Source: Acidobacteriota bacterium
GTDB lineage: Bacteria; Acidobacteriota; Vicinamibacteria; Vicinamibacterales; UBA2999
NCBI GenBank assembly: GCA_030697165.1
Contig: JAUYQQ010000022.1
Span: 186,001 to 250,000, forward strand
DNA length: 64,000 bases
Direction: 5' to 3'
The position numbers and the translations under genes were made by a program. The notes beneath the pieces are model-generated. The model was not told where the DNA came from. It worked only from the letters and a program-made list of their open reading frames with translations, and did not search any database. Each line of letters opens with the position of its first letter. The first letter of the stretch is position 1. Positions 56,734 to 64,000 of this stretch are shown here, one piece after another.

Positions 56734-57984
56734 TTAACGGCACGGCACGACGGGGCTGAGCCATAGCCATGAGGGCACCGGCCTTAGCATGGCGTCGCAC
56801 CATTGTCGCGCGTACTCGAGCCTGCCGTCTTGTCTGTAGACCCCGGCGAGCAGCCGCCACGCGACTTCCGAGCTGGGCCTGAGGCGGAGGGCTTCGACCA
56901 AGTAATACTCGAGATCGGCCGTCGCGGAGGATAGCAACGCCATGTACAGAGCGGTCGTGTACCCGGCAGAGCCGGTGTTGATTGCCCGCCCAAACCACCC
57001 GCGCGCTTCCGCGTGCTGCTTGATCAAGAATGAAGACACGCCCATCACTTCGAGCGCGAGGGTCTCTGTGGGTTTCAAGGTCAAGGCTCGCTTGGCTAAT
57101 GGCAACGCGGCCGTTGGCCGATCGCTCCACTGGAGCAGGTGGGCGCGCTCTGCAAACATGCTTGCCTCCGAGAGTACCGAGACCGTGCTTGGCTCGCGCG
57201 TTGCGGCCTGCCATGGCATGGATACTTCGTGTAACTGACCGCCCTCTACGTACTGCTTGACCGCCGACTCAAATTGCGGCGGCAACGTGGTGATGGACGG
57301 CATGAACAGCAGTGGGCCGCCGGCGTCCTGCCCAAGCAGCAGGTAGTGCACCATCGCCCATGACTGTGCGTAAAACTGCGATACCTGCTTCGGGTCCGAC
57401 TGCAATGCCCCTCGCGACTGCTTCAAGACCGCATCGAGAGGCAGCCATTTGCGCTTACGCAGCGCGTCGAGATGCCTCGGCACCGAGCGCCCAACAATCA
57501 GCCGATCGCCCTCGACGACGATTGAGCCCCAGAATTCCGCCAGGCCTTCATGCAGCCACGCGGGCGCGTCGGGTGATTGAGTGGCCGTCAGGATATGCAC
57601 ATATTCGTGCCGAAGCGTCTGAATGGGATTTGGCAGATTCGTTCGGAACGCCATGAATGACGCCAGTGGCCCGGTATGCGCGAATCCCAACGCGACGACG
57701 CCGCGGCGTTTCAACCCTGAGGGAGCAATCTCGGTGAACGCCTTCGTGTCGTTGATGGCAAAGACAGTAATCGGCACCGTCGGCCGTACCGATGCCGCTT
57801 GCTCGATCATCGATTGGATCTCGACGATTCGATCGAGCGCAGCGGCGGCCGCGTCTGGGGTTTCGGCGATGGCACGCATCGACCCTGTGTCGACGACCGA
57901 CCATGCTTTGTTTCTCGCGCCCACTGTGGCGGTCAATGCCGATGCCACAAGCAATGCGGTAACGCGTGCGGTTCGGAGGGCCAT
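56734..57984 (-). CDS. Exported peptidase-MA-like metalloprotease with tetratricopeptide repeats
   Basis: A 416-residue protein with a signal peptide. It has HEYVHIL (HExxH zinc motif, about residue 125) and, about 20 residues later, WLHEGLAEFWG, whose Glu is the expected third ligand in gluzincins of the peptidase-MA type. The C-terminal third (about 265-395) consists of TPR-like helical repeats (RAHLLQWSDRPTAALPLAKRAL, ARGWFGRAIN, RLRPSSEVAWRLLAGVYRQDG). It lies on the same strand 125 bp upstream of the kinase gene. It could act on envelope proteins. Confidence 0.75.
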   Translation of the reverse strand: MALRTARVTALLVASALTATVGARNKAWSVVDTGSMRAIAETPDAAAAALDRIVEIQSMIEQAASVRPTVPITVFAINDTKAFTEIAPSGLKRRGVVALGFAHTGPLASFMAFRTNLPNPIQTLRHEYVHILTATQSPDAPAWLHEGLAEFWGSIVVEGDRLIVGRSVPRHLDALRKRKWLPLDAVLKQSRGALQSDPKQVSQFYAQSWAMVHYLLLGQDAGGPLLFMPSITTLPPQFESAVKQYVEGGQLHEVSMPWQAATREPSTVSVLSEASMFAERAHLLQWSDRPTAALPLAKRALTLKPTETLALEVMGVSSFLIKQHAEARGWFGRAINTGSAGYTTALYMALLSSATADLEYYLVEALRLRPSSEVAWRLLAGVYRQDGRLEYARQWCDAMLRPVPSWLWLSPVVPCR

Positions 57985-58115
57985 TACGCAGTCTCCCGTG
58001 CACTGGAACCGGACGTCATGGGTTCATTAATGGACGAAGTATTTCGGCGGGACCAAGGCGAGCTCGACCCGGAAGGTGGTGCCGCATCGCCGCTCCGCAC
58101 GCCCAGCGCTCCTGG

Positions 58116-58577
58116 TCACTCACCACCCGCAGAAGTGCGTCCGGCCCGCCCGCGCAGCCAGGCATCGATGGGGTCCCCGGTTACAGTGAGATCGCGGCGC
58201 GGACGTTTGGCGGCAACGCGGTGCCAGGCCATGGCATCCGCCACGGCTTCAGTTACCAGAAGCACCTTGAATGGCTTGACGAGATAGCCCAGGATCCCGC
58301 TCTGCATGCTGATGCGTGGCGGCACGGCGGCATCCGCCGTCGCCAGGATGATGGCGACGTTTGGGAACCGGTCCTTGATCTGTTCCACCAGCCAGAGGCC
58401 GTCACGCCCGGGCATGGACCGGTCGCACAGCACGACACCCACGGTCTGGCTGGCGAGAACGGCCAACGCCGACTCGGCATCCGGCGCCTCGACCACGGAA
58501 TGGCCCGCCGACGAGAGCCACCGCGACAGCAGCTCCCGAATCGCCGCCTCATCGTCGACAATCAAGACTGTGCTCAT
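58116..58577 (-). CDS. Single-domain response regulator
   Basis: A 153-residue receiver domain: acidic pair VLIVDDEAAIRE, phosphoacceptor Asp in VVLCDRSMPG near residue 53, Thr/Ser switch in IILATADAA, and Lys in YLVKPFK. There is no output domain, though the C-terminal tail is basic. It is the last of three receiver genes in one overlapping operon (3 bp between stops and starts), so it may serve as a phosphate sink or diffusible signal for a kinase encoded elsewhere. Confidence 0.85.
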   Translation of the reverse strand: MSTVLIVDDEAAIRELLSRWLSSAGHSVVEAPDAESALAVLASQTVGVVLCDRSMPGRDGLWLVEQIKDRFPNVAIILATADAAVPPRISMQSGILGYLVKPFKVLLVTEAVADAMAWHRVAAKRPRRDLTVTGDPIDAWLRGRAGRTSAGGE

Positions 58578-58579
58578 CG

Positions 58580-59032
58580 TTACCTCGTTCCCTTCCCAAA
58601 CAGCCCCACTCGTGGTTGTAGCACATCTGGTAGACGCAACGGCGGCGACAAGCGGTCGTACAGCAAGAGCGACACGCCCTCGAGCAGACCTCTGGGCGTG
58701 AACGGTTTGTCCACAAAGGCCTCACCATCGCCGAGGGATATTCGGGAGTTGAGCAGGCGGTCGAAGGAGGCACTGACATACAGAACTTTCAGTCCCGGAC
58801 GCGCCTCGCGGATCCGCGGCACCATCTGTTCGCCCGGCATCTCGGGCAAGTCGAGATCGGCAATCAACAGGTCGGGCACGAGCCCATCGGCGAACAGCGC
58901 GAATGCTTCGGCGGCACCCGAGGCCTCGAGCACGCGGTACGAGCCGCGTTCGAGAATGCGCCGTTCCAGTTCGCGAATGCCAGGCTCGTCATCAACGATC
59001 AGCACCAATGGGGACGTCGCAGTGGCCGTCAT
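58580..59032 (-). CDS. Single-domain response regulator
   Basis: A 150-residue receiver: VLIVDDEPGIRE at the start, phosphoacceptor in LLIADLDLPEMPG, switch Ser in LYVSASFD and Lys in AFVDKPFT. The tail (about 125-150) is a basic, Pro/Leu-rich stretch ending LQPRVGLFGKGTR. It overlaps the HD-GYP gene upstream by 4 bp and is followed by the third receiver gene. Confidence 0.85.
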   Translation of the reverse strand: MTATATSPLVLIVDDEPGIRELERRILERGSYRVLEASGAAEAFALFADGLVPDLLIADLDLPEMPGEQMVPRIREARPGLKVLYVSASFDRLLNSRISLGDGEAFVDKPFTPRGLLEGVSLLLYDRLSPPLRLPDVLQPRVGLFGKGTR

Positions 59033-60072
59033 GCGTCCCCCTTTGGGCTGATCGCGCCGATGCCACCACTAACCTTGGTCCACGCGTCAACGAGATCCTG
59101 CCGGCGCCAACCTTTGGCCACCTCCTGGTGCAGTTCATCGTGCGCGCGTTCGATTGTCAGCGCCGGACGGTACGGGCGTGAAGTGGTGACCGCGTCATGC
59201 AGGTCGACGATGCCGGTGATCTGGGCCAGCAGCGGGATGGCATCACCCCGAAGGCCGTCGGGATAGCCGCTGCCGTCGAGGCGTTCATGGTGGTGTCGCA
59301 CGATCGACCGAACCTTCCGGAGCGATCGCAGCTCGCTGCAGACGTGATCGCCGATGACGGTGTGTTCCTGCACGTGCGCGTACTCGAGCGGGGTCAGCCG
59401 CGCGGGCTTCAACAGCACGGCGTCGGCGATTCCGACCTTGCCAATGTCGTGCAGGTACGCCCCGCGGCCGAGCACCATCTGGTCGTCGTCGGAGAGCCCC
59501 ACGGCCTGGCCCAGCAGCGCGGAGTATTTGGCCAGCCGTTGGCAATGTCCGTTGGTGTACGGGTCGCGGGCTTCGATCGCCAGAGCCAGGCTGACAAAGG
59601 CGGCCTCGGCGCTGTCGAGATCATCCGTGTATCGCTTGAGCCGCACCAACGAGCGCACCCGGGCGTACAGTTCCAGCAGGTTGAACGGCTTGGTCAGGAA
59701 GTCGTCGGCACCGGCATGGATGCCCCGGACCCTGCTGTCGGTGTCGTGCAGTCCCGTGAGCAGGACCACAGGTACGAGGCGCGTCGCGGCATGGGCCTTC
59801 AGGGTGCGGCACGCCGCAAAGCCATCGACCTCCGGCATCATCACGTCCATCAGGACCAGGTCCGGCGCTTTCTCCCGGACCTGATTGAGGATGTCGCGGC
59901 CATCCTCGATACAGTCGACGCGGTAATTGGCGCGTTCGAGCACGGTCGCCAGGAGGTTGCGGTTGGCCTCCATGTCGTCAACGATGAGGACATATCCCTG
60001 GTGCGGTTCCGGGTCGAAGGGGGGCGGACGATACCGGGCTGCTGTCCATGGCATATCTCCCTCAATTTTCAT
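59029..60072 (-). CDS. HD-GYP response regulator, probable c-di-GMP phosphodiesterase
   Basis: From the ATG at 60072 (GAGG 6 bases upstream) the protein has 347 residues. Residues about 22-145 form a receiver domain with the acceptor Asp in LVLMDVMMPEVDG and Lys in FLTKPFN. Residues about 165-335 form an HD-GYP domain with HDIGKVG, HHHERLDGSGYP and the GYP loop intact, predicting hydrolysis of cyclic-di-GMP. The frame is open upstream to a TTG at 60216; that extension contains FLQAKVGLF, resembling FLQARVALF in the Ser/Thr kinase N-terminus. Phosphorylation would tie c-di-GMP level to an unseen kinase. Confidence 0.88.
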   Translation of the reverse strand: MKIEGDMPWTAARYRPPPFDPEPHQGYVLIVDDMEANRNLLATVLERANYRVDCIEDGRDILNQVREKAPDLVLMDVMMPEVDGFAACRTLKAHAATRLVPVVLLTGLHDTDSRVRGIHAGADDFLTKPFNLLELYARVRSLVRLKRYTDDLDSAEAAFVSLALAIEARDPYTNGHCQRLAKYSALLGQAVGLSDDDQMVLGRGAYLHDIGKVGIADAVLLKPARLTPLEYAHVQEHTVIGDHVCSELRSLRKVRSIVRHHHERLDGSGYPDGLRGDAIPLLAQITGIVDLHDAVTTSRPYRPALTIERAHDELHQEVAKGWRRQDLVDAWTKVSGGIGAISPKGDA

Positions 60073-60187
60073 ATCGCGCCTCGCCGGGGCGATCTGTTCA
60101 AAAGTGAACATCCGCTTGCCGAAGAGCCCGACCTTGGCTTGGAGGAAGACGGCGGGAGCTGTCTGATAGAGCAGTTCGAAGGACGGT

Positions 60188-60727
60188 TCAGGGGCGGGAC
60201 TGGTCGGCCCGGTCAAGGCAGCTTTGCATCACGACGAGCAGCGAGATCATCTCCACCTTCACGAGCGTGATCTTCATGTCGACCTTGCTGTCCCGCTGTC
60301 CTGCTGGGATCCCGGCCAGACCCGGTTCAGTAAAGACACTGCCGGTCGGGAGTTCGATGCCGACGCGGGTACCGCCCTGCGAGTTGTACTGAGGGTTGCG
60401 TTCAATCTCCGATTCGCGAAGGTCTACGATCTTGCCGGTGACCTGGATGGTTCGGCCGACGTGTTCCGGCAGGTGCTTCGCGGCATCCGCGAGCCAGAAG
60501 TGCCGCGGGCCGTACCGGCCCTTTGGAGTCGTCGCTACGGGCCACGCCGTCACGCTGCTGAAGACATAATTGCCCGACCGCTCAGCATCGACCACGCAGC
60601 CCTGCAGTTGAATTTCGTCCCCTACTTCAAAGTTCGAGGTAGGCATGGGCTGGGCGCTCATGCTCGTAGCGGCAATCCCGAGAATCAGAAGAACAAAGCC
60701 TGCGAATTTCGTCCTGTTTGTCGGCAC
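60188..60727 (-). CDS. Exported small protein with OB-fold-like domain
   Basis: A 179-residue protein with a signal peptide (FAGFVLLILGIAATSMSAQ). A beta-rich central part (about 35-120: EIQLQGCVVDAERSGNYVF, HFWLADAAKHLPEHVGRTIQVTGKIVDLRE) looks like an OB-fold, the pattern of DUF5818-like small periplasmic proteins in acidobacteria. The C-terminal part (about 145-170) is a helix carrying VEMISLLVVMQSC. No enzymatic motif is visible. It precedes the HD-GYP gene on the same strand by 115 bp. Confidence 0.6.
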   Translation of the reverse strand: MPTNRTKFAGFVLLILGIAATSMSAQPMPTSNFEVGDEIQLQGCVVDAERSGNYVFSSVTAWPVATTPKGRYGPRHFWLADAAKHLPEHVGRTIQVTGKIVDLRESEIERNPQYNSQGGTRVGIELPTGSVFTEPGLAGIPAGQRDSKVDMKITLVKVEMISLLVVMQSCLDRADQSRP

Positions 60728-60822
60728 TCTAGATGACTATGCAGGACTTGTGCCCACCGGCAGAGGTGGTGGGCTGGGCAGAATAGGTCCCGCAGCGCCT
60801 CTTTTGTCCCTGTACCTGCGCT

Positions 60823-60849
60823 GACGGCGGCCCTCATCGGGCCGCCGTC
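60823..60849. terminator. Hairpin downstream of the PEP-CTERM gene
   Basis: GACGGCGGCCC-TCATC-GGGCCGCCGTC is a perfect 11-bp stem with a 5-nt loop, 7 bp past the PEP-CTERM stop on the reverse strand. It separates this gene from the one at 60727. Confidence 0.75.
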
Positions 60850-60855
60850 ATCACC

Positions 60856-61500
60856 TTAAGCGATCTGGTTGTTGCGCATACGTCGACGTCGCGCGGCGAT
60901 CGCCGCGAGACCGCCGCCGAGAAGCAGCATGGAAGCCGGCTCCGGCACCGGCGTGGGATTCAACGATCCCGTCGCGACGTCGCTATTGCGGCCGTTCGGG
61001 CCGACCCGCTGAAAGCGGACGAACAGCGCCGCCGCGATCTGCGCATCGGTCAGCCCGCCGAATGGACCCGTCACCATGAAGCCCAGCGTCTCGCCCGGCG
61101 CGATGCCGTCGTTGGCGGAGCCACCGTTGAAATTGTTTCCGGTCAGGAAGCCAAAATCGAGCACGGTGCCGTTGTAGCCAGGGATGTTGCCCACGTTGCC
61201 ATCGGTGAAGTCGAAGTCGAGCACCGACGTCCCTGAGAAACCGTCAATGCCGTCATTGCCCAGGCCGGTGTCGCCGGCCACCAGGTCAAGACCGAACCCG
61301 GTGATCGCAGCCGAGTACGGCGAGGTGTTGGTCAGTGACAAGTTGAGCGTGTTACCCGTGAGCGTGTAGTCGGCAGTGGCGGTGGCATCACTGGCATTCG
61401 TTGTGCCGAAGAGCACGATGGTTGCGGCGTGCGCCTGCGCTGGCGCAAAGAGAAACGTGAGGAGCAGTAGGGGGCTGATTGAAAGTAGACGTCGCATCAT
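60856..61500 (-). CDS. PEP-CTERM surface protein
   Basis: From ATG at 61500 (AAGGAGG upstream) it has 214 residues; ATG at 61497 is equivalent. A signal peptide (about 1-26) is followed by a Gly/Asn/Thr-rich beta domain (about 30-180). The C-terminus has the sorting tripartite signal PVPEPASMLLLGGGLAAIAARRRRM: a PEP motif, hydrophobic helix and basic tail. Exosortase cleaves between Pro and the helix, attaching the protein to the outer envelope or releasing it into the matrix. No exosortase gene is in the window. PEP-CTERM proteins accompany polysaccharide secretion. Confidence 0.9.
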   Translation of the reverse strand: MMRRLLSISPLLLLTFLFAPAQAHAATIVLFGTTNASDATATADYTLTGNTLNLSLTNTSPYSAAITGFGLDLVAGDTGLGNDGIDGFSGTSVLDFDFTDGNVGNIPGYNGTVLDFGFLTGNNFNGGSANDGIAPGETLGFMVTGPFGGLTDAQIAAALFVRFQRVGPNGRNSDVATGSLNPTPVPEPASMLLLGGGLAAIAARRRRMRNNQIA

Positions 61501-61705
61501 GATTGGGTGAATTCCCTCCTTGGGATTTGTGTTGACCGACCCACTGCAACCTTCGCGCCGTCCGTGTCCTCTCTCGTCCCGGTGGAGCGCGTTAGTGGTC
61601 GTGGTCGTTAATCTCCCCCTCGCCAACCTTTACAAGCGAAGTCTCGCTGAGGGATGACATGTGTCCGCTCGGGTTGGGGGTGTCAATGGGGACAGGACTG
61701 CCAGT

Positions 61706-62353
61706 CTAGGCGTCGCGCAGCCAGCCGTGCCGCGAAGCGTACCGGATCAGCTCGCTGCGGTCACGTAGCTCGAGCTTCTTCATCGCATTGGACTTGTGCA
61801 CTTCGACGGTCTTGACCGCAATCCCGAAGGCCTTGCCAATCTCCTTGTTCGGGTGTCCCAACGAGGCCCGTCGCAGCACTTCGAGCTCGCGCGTGCTGAC
61901 CACGGAGGTCAGAGCCTCCGCCAACCCTGTCTCCACGTGTTGAAGCCCGGCATCGATATGCTGTCCGCCGCGTGCCACCATCTCGACCGCGCGCCTCAGC
62001 TCTTCGAACGGACTCTGCTTGAGCACGTAGCCTGAGGCGCCCGCGGCGAAGGCCTCGCGGGCGTACGCGGGCTCCTGGTGGCGCGTCAGGACGATGACCT
62101 TTGTCTGCCGCCTGGCCTCCTGGATCCGCCGGATGACCGTCAAGTGGTCCGTGGGCCGCATCGCCAGGTCGATCACCACGATGTCGGGTGCCAGCGCGCG
62201 GACTGCTTCGAGGGCGGCGTCACCGCCGGCGACGTCATGCACGACGTCAACGCCGGGCACCGACTGGAACAGTGCTCGTATCCCTTGTCGAACGCTCGCG
62301 TGGTCGTCCGCGAGCAGGACCCTCAGTCGGCGTGGGGGTGGCATTGGGTGCAT
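61706..62353 (-). CDS. NarL/LuxR-type response regulator
   Basis: The ATG at 62353 gives 215 residues; ATG at 62344 is an alternative. The receiver domain has VLLADDHASVRQG, acceptor Asp in IVVIDLAMRPTDH, switch Thr in VIVLTRHQ and Lys in YVLKQSPF. The C-terminal winged LuxR HTH contains STRELEVLRRASLGHPNKEIGKAFGIAVKTVEVHKSNAMKKLEL (described, about 150-193). The frame continues upstream over the divergent ferritin-like gene, but that is antisense. The gene is divergent from the ferritin-like gene with 288 bp between. Its partner kinase is not in the window. Confidence 0.87.
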   Translation of the reverse strand: MHPMPPPRRLRVLLADDHASVRQGIRALFQSVPGVDVVHDVAGGDAALEAVRALAPDIVVIDLAMRPTDHLTVIRRIQEARRQTKVIVLTRHQEPAYAREAFAAGASGYVLKQSPFEELRRAVEMVARGGQHIDAGLQHVETGLAEALTSVVSTRELEVLRRASLGHPNKEIGKAFGIAVKTVEVHKSNAMKKLELRDRSELIRYASRHGWLRDA

Positions 62354-62552
62354 GTCAGGACGCTTGGCTCGACTTGCAGGGTTCGTGCCCGGCACAAGTG
62401 GAAAGCCACTGGTCAAGATGAGCAGCGAAAATCCAGGCGCGATTGTCCCGAGCGACAGCGCTACCGCAGCTTCGCCCACGAACCGCAGGGAGCAAACGGC
62501 GCCGGTACGGGAAAACCCTGCGTGGAATGCGCACTGCATCCTCGCCATGGAG

Positions 62553-62575
62553 CATTCCGACCGGGAAGCGGAATG
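62553..62575. promoter_or_regulatory. Palindrome upstream of the ferritin-like gene
   Basis: CATTCCG-N9-CGGAATG is a 7-bp-arm inverted repeat 67 bp upstream of the ferritin-like start and 200 bp from the divergent LuxR-type gene. Another GGAATGC half-site is at about 62524. It is a plausible operator for the adjacent regulator. Confidence 0.45.
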
Positions 62576-62641
62576 TTCGGCAAACCGATGAGCCACATGC
62601 GATCCGGCGCTACCAGAGCGCGGCATCGAGGGAGACAGACG

Positions 62642-63469
62642 ATGAGCTACGACAAGAAAGAGGCGATTGGTGAACTGATCGCCAATCCGGTAAACCGCCG
62701 CGACTTCGCCAAGCGGACGATGGCAGCGGGCCTGTGGGCCGCGGCCGGTGCCAGTGTGATCGGTTCCGGCGCCACGGTGCAGGCGCAGGGGATTACCGAC
62801 GTTGACATCCTGAACTTCGCGTTGAATCTCGAGTACCTGGAGGCGGAGTTCTACACGGTCGCCACCACCGGGCGTCGGATCCAGGACCTCGACATCGGTG
62901 TGACCGGCACGGGCACGCTCGGCGGCACCGTCGGTGGCAGTGTCGTGTCCATGGACAACCGCGTGATGCAGGTGGCCCGCGACATCGCCAACGAAGAGCA
63001 GATGCATGTGAAACTGCTGCGCACCGCCCTTGGATCAGCCGCGGTCGCCAAGCCGGCCATTAACCTGGCCGCGCTCGGCATTGGCTTCGCCAACGCCACC
63101 GAGTTCCTGACGCTGGCGCGGGCGTTTGAAGACGTCGGCGTGACCGCGTACCTCGGCGCGGCGCCGCTCATCTCGAGCCGGGCGATTCTGGCGGCGGCGG
63201 CCGGCATTGCGTTGACCGAAGGGCAGCACGCCGGCGTGCTCCGCTACCTCGTCTACGACCGGGGCATTGCCCAGCCTCAGCTCGATAGCGCCGACGTCCC
63301 GCCACTCGGTTCGCCCAATGGCCGGCTCTTCAACGTGACGAATGAGGGACTGAGCCCAGCTCGTACGCCCAGCCAGGTGCTGGCCGTTGTGTACGCCAAT
63401 AAGACCGCGGGCGCCACGAGCGGTGGCTTTTTCCCGGGCGGCTTCAACGGCACCATTCGGACGGTTTAG
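62642..63469 (+). CDS. Tat-exported ferritin-like domain protein
   Basis: GAGGGAG precedes the ATG at 62642. The 275-residue protein has a twin-arginine signal (NRRDFAKRTMAAGLW) ending at VQAQG. The remaining part is a four-helix ferritin-like domain with candidate iron ligands Glu in NLEYLEAEFY, ANEEQMHVKLL, RAFEDVGVTAY and LTEGQHAGVL. This is the desiccation-related/Ferritin_2 group found in periplasm of several bacteria. A hairpin at 63479 ends the transcript. Confidence 0.88.
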   Translation: MSYDKKEAIGELIANPVNRRDFAKRTMAAGLWAAAGASVIGSGATVQAQGITDVDILNFALNLEYLEAEFYTVATTGRRIQDLDIGVTGTGTLGGTVGGSVVSMDNRVMQVARDIANEEQMHVKLLRTALGSAAVAKPAINLAALGIGFANATEFLTLARAFEDVGVTAYLGAAPLISSRAILAAAAGIALTEGQHAGVLRYLVYDRGIAQPQLDSADVPPLGSPNGRLFNVTNEGLSPARTPSQVLAVVYANKTAGATSGGFFPGGFNGTIRTV

Positions 63470-63478
63470 CGGCGCGGT

Positions 63479-63507
63479 GGGGCAGCGGCCACGTGCGCCG
63501 CTGCCCC
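63479..63507. terminator. Bidirectional hairpin between ferritin-like and amine oxidase genes
   Basis: GGGGCAGCGGC-N7-GCCGCTGCCCC is a perfect 11-bp stem with a 7-nt loop, 10 bp past the ferritin-like stop and 10 bp past the convergent oxidase stop. There is no U-run. Confidence 0.72.
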
Positions 63508-63517
63508 CGCTTGGAGC

Positions 63518-64000
63518 CTACCCGCGCATAGCGCGCTCGTGGACCAGCTTGAGCGCCTGCCAGCCGGCCGACACGGCGCCCTCCTGCCAGTCGGGTTCTG
63601 AGTGCGGGGTGACCGCTGCTGAGCCGAGCAGGATTCGGTTATCAACTTTCGACAGAATCTGCCGGCGCGCTTCGTTGCGGCCGCTGGCGTAGCCACCCAT
63701 GTTGTAGGGAACCTTCTTCCACCACACGGCGTAAGCGCTTTCGAACTCGGTGCGGACCTGCGGGTGCACCTTGCTGACGTTGCTCAACACGTGCTCGATG
63801 CGCGCGGCGACCGGCTGGTCGAGCAGGGTGCCGATGGGGCCGTTGGTGTACAACCCGAGCAGCACGCCCTTCTTCGCCATGAGGTCGGCCGACGGGTACG
63901 ACAACTGGCCGAGCGGCAGGTTCGAGTAGAGGTGGCCGCCGAAGATGCCGTCATCCTCTTCCCAGAAGCGGCGCTTCATGGCCAGGCCGACCTTGGCGCT
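63518..64000 (-). CDS. Flavin-containing amine oxidase, C-terminal part
   Basis: The reverse frame is open past the window edge; 161 residues are visible. Landmarks are KRRFWEEDDGIFGGHLYSNLPLGQLSYPS and near the C-terminus the FAD-contact strand RILLGSAAVTPHSEPDWQEGAVSAGWQAL (described), which corresponds to the fingerprint before the last helix in monoamine oxidases. The Trp-Glu pair in the last part is the usual substrate-side region. Substrate and cofactor half lie beyond the window. The gene converges with the ferritin-like gene. Confidence 0.82.
   Translation of the reverse strand, partial: SAKVGLAMKRRFWEEDDGIFGGHLYSNLPLGQLSYPSADLMAKKGVLLGLYTNGPIGTLLDQPVAARIEHVLSNVSKVHPQVRTEFESAYAVWWKKVPYNMGGYASGRNEARRQILSKVDNRILLGSAAVTPHSEPDWQEGAVSAGWQALKLVHERAMRG

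Noticed and set aside
62354-63007. N-terminal extension of the LuxR-type regulator
   Set aside because: It is antisense to the ferritin-like gene and lacks any domain; the receiver domain starts right after 62353.

Overview
The window is GC-rich (roughly 65-70%), densely coded bacterial chromosome with no rRNA, tRNA, CRISPR array, transposase or phage gene. The gene families suggest an acidobacterium, probably of the Vicinamibacteria: an ADOP-type duplicated macrolide-export-like permease (50.9-53.3 kb), a PEP-CTERM surface protein, a Ser/Thr kinase with an N-terminal membrane domain, a peptidase-MA-like protein and many small lineage-type secreted proteins. The lineage is inferred from families and was not tested against a marker gene.

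Layout. 0-3.2 kb: an edge-truncated DUF4143-type ATPase, an Acg-like nitroreductase and an alpha/beta hydrolase. 3.2-8.2 kb: a Crp/Fnr regulator followed by a five-gene run (secreted cupin, HlyD adaptor, FtsX-like permease, ABC ATPase, exported protein) with a GTGA-N6-TCAC palindrome in front of it. 8.2-11.1 kb: an exported protein, a VapBC module with its own palindrome, a heptamer tandem repeat, a Tat-exported FAH-family protein, a truncated HAD gene and a small winged-helix protein. 11.4-18.2 kb: a P2-type cation ATPase, an NhaR-like LysR regulator, an M24 and an M28 peptidase. 18.2-25.1 kb: an oxidative/universal stress block with exported KatG convergent to M28 and divergent from OxyR (an OxyR-type ATAG-N7-CTAT site lies between katG and oxyR), two tandem-domain Usp proteins, an SDR and a TRIC-type channel. 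25.4-34.5 kb: an FMN glutamate-synthase-like protein divergent from a V4R/sigma-54 activator that runs straight into a six-gene group-2 Mrp Na+/H+ antiporter operon (mrpAB fused, C, D, E, F, G). 34.5-41.3 kb: a membrane alpha/beta hydrolase, nhaA behind a structured leader and an apparent CTG start, a DHA2 transporter/LysR pair and an AraC regulator. 41.4-45.2 kb: a YtkA/FixH-like lipoprotein, a MauG-type dihaem peroxidase, a short Rossmann protein, a double PRC-barrel protein and a frameshifted dihaem cytochrome c. 45.4-50.6 kb: a three-gene overlapping operon made of a PDZ protein with a degenerate HtrA-like domain, a CPA2-like antiporter, and a 919-residue fusion of a second antiporter to a complete trehalose-6-phosphate synthase. 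50.9-64 kb: the ADOP permease, an NHL-repeat protein, a kinase, a metalloprotease-like protein, a three-response-regulator operon with an HD-GYP output, a PEP-CTERM protein, a LuxR-type regulator, a Tat-exported ferritin-like protein and a truncated flavin amine oxidase.

The unifying theme is monovalent-cation and osmotic homeostasis. A P2 ATPase, NhaR, Mrp, NhaA with a candidate riboswitch, and two CPA2 antiporters lie within 40 kb. The most unusual item is the single polypeptide joining ion antiport to trehalose-6-phosphate synthesis, encoded in an operon with a probably inactive protease/PDZ sensor. I consider that operon the best candidate here for an undescribed system.
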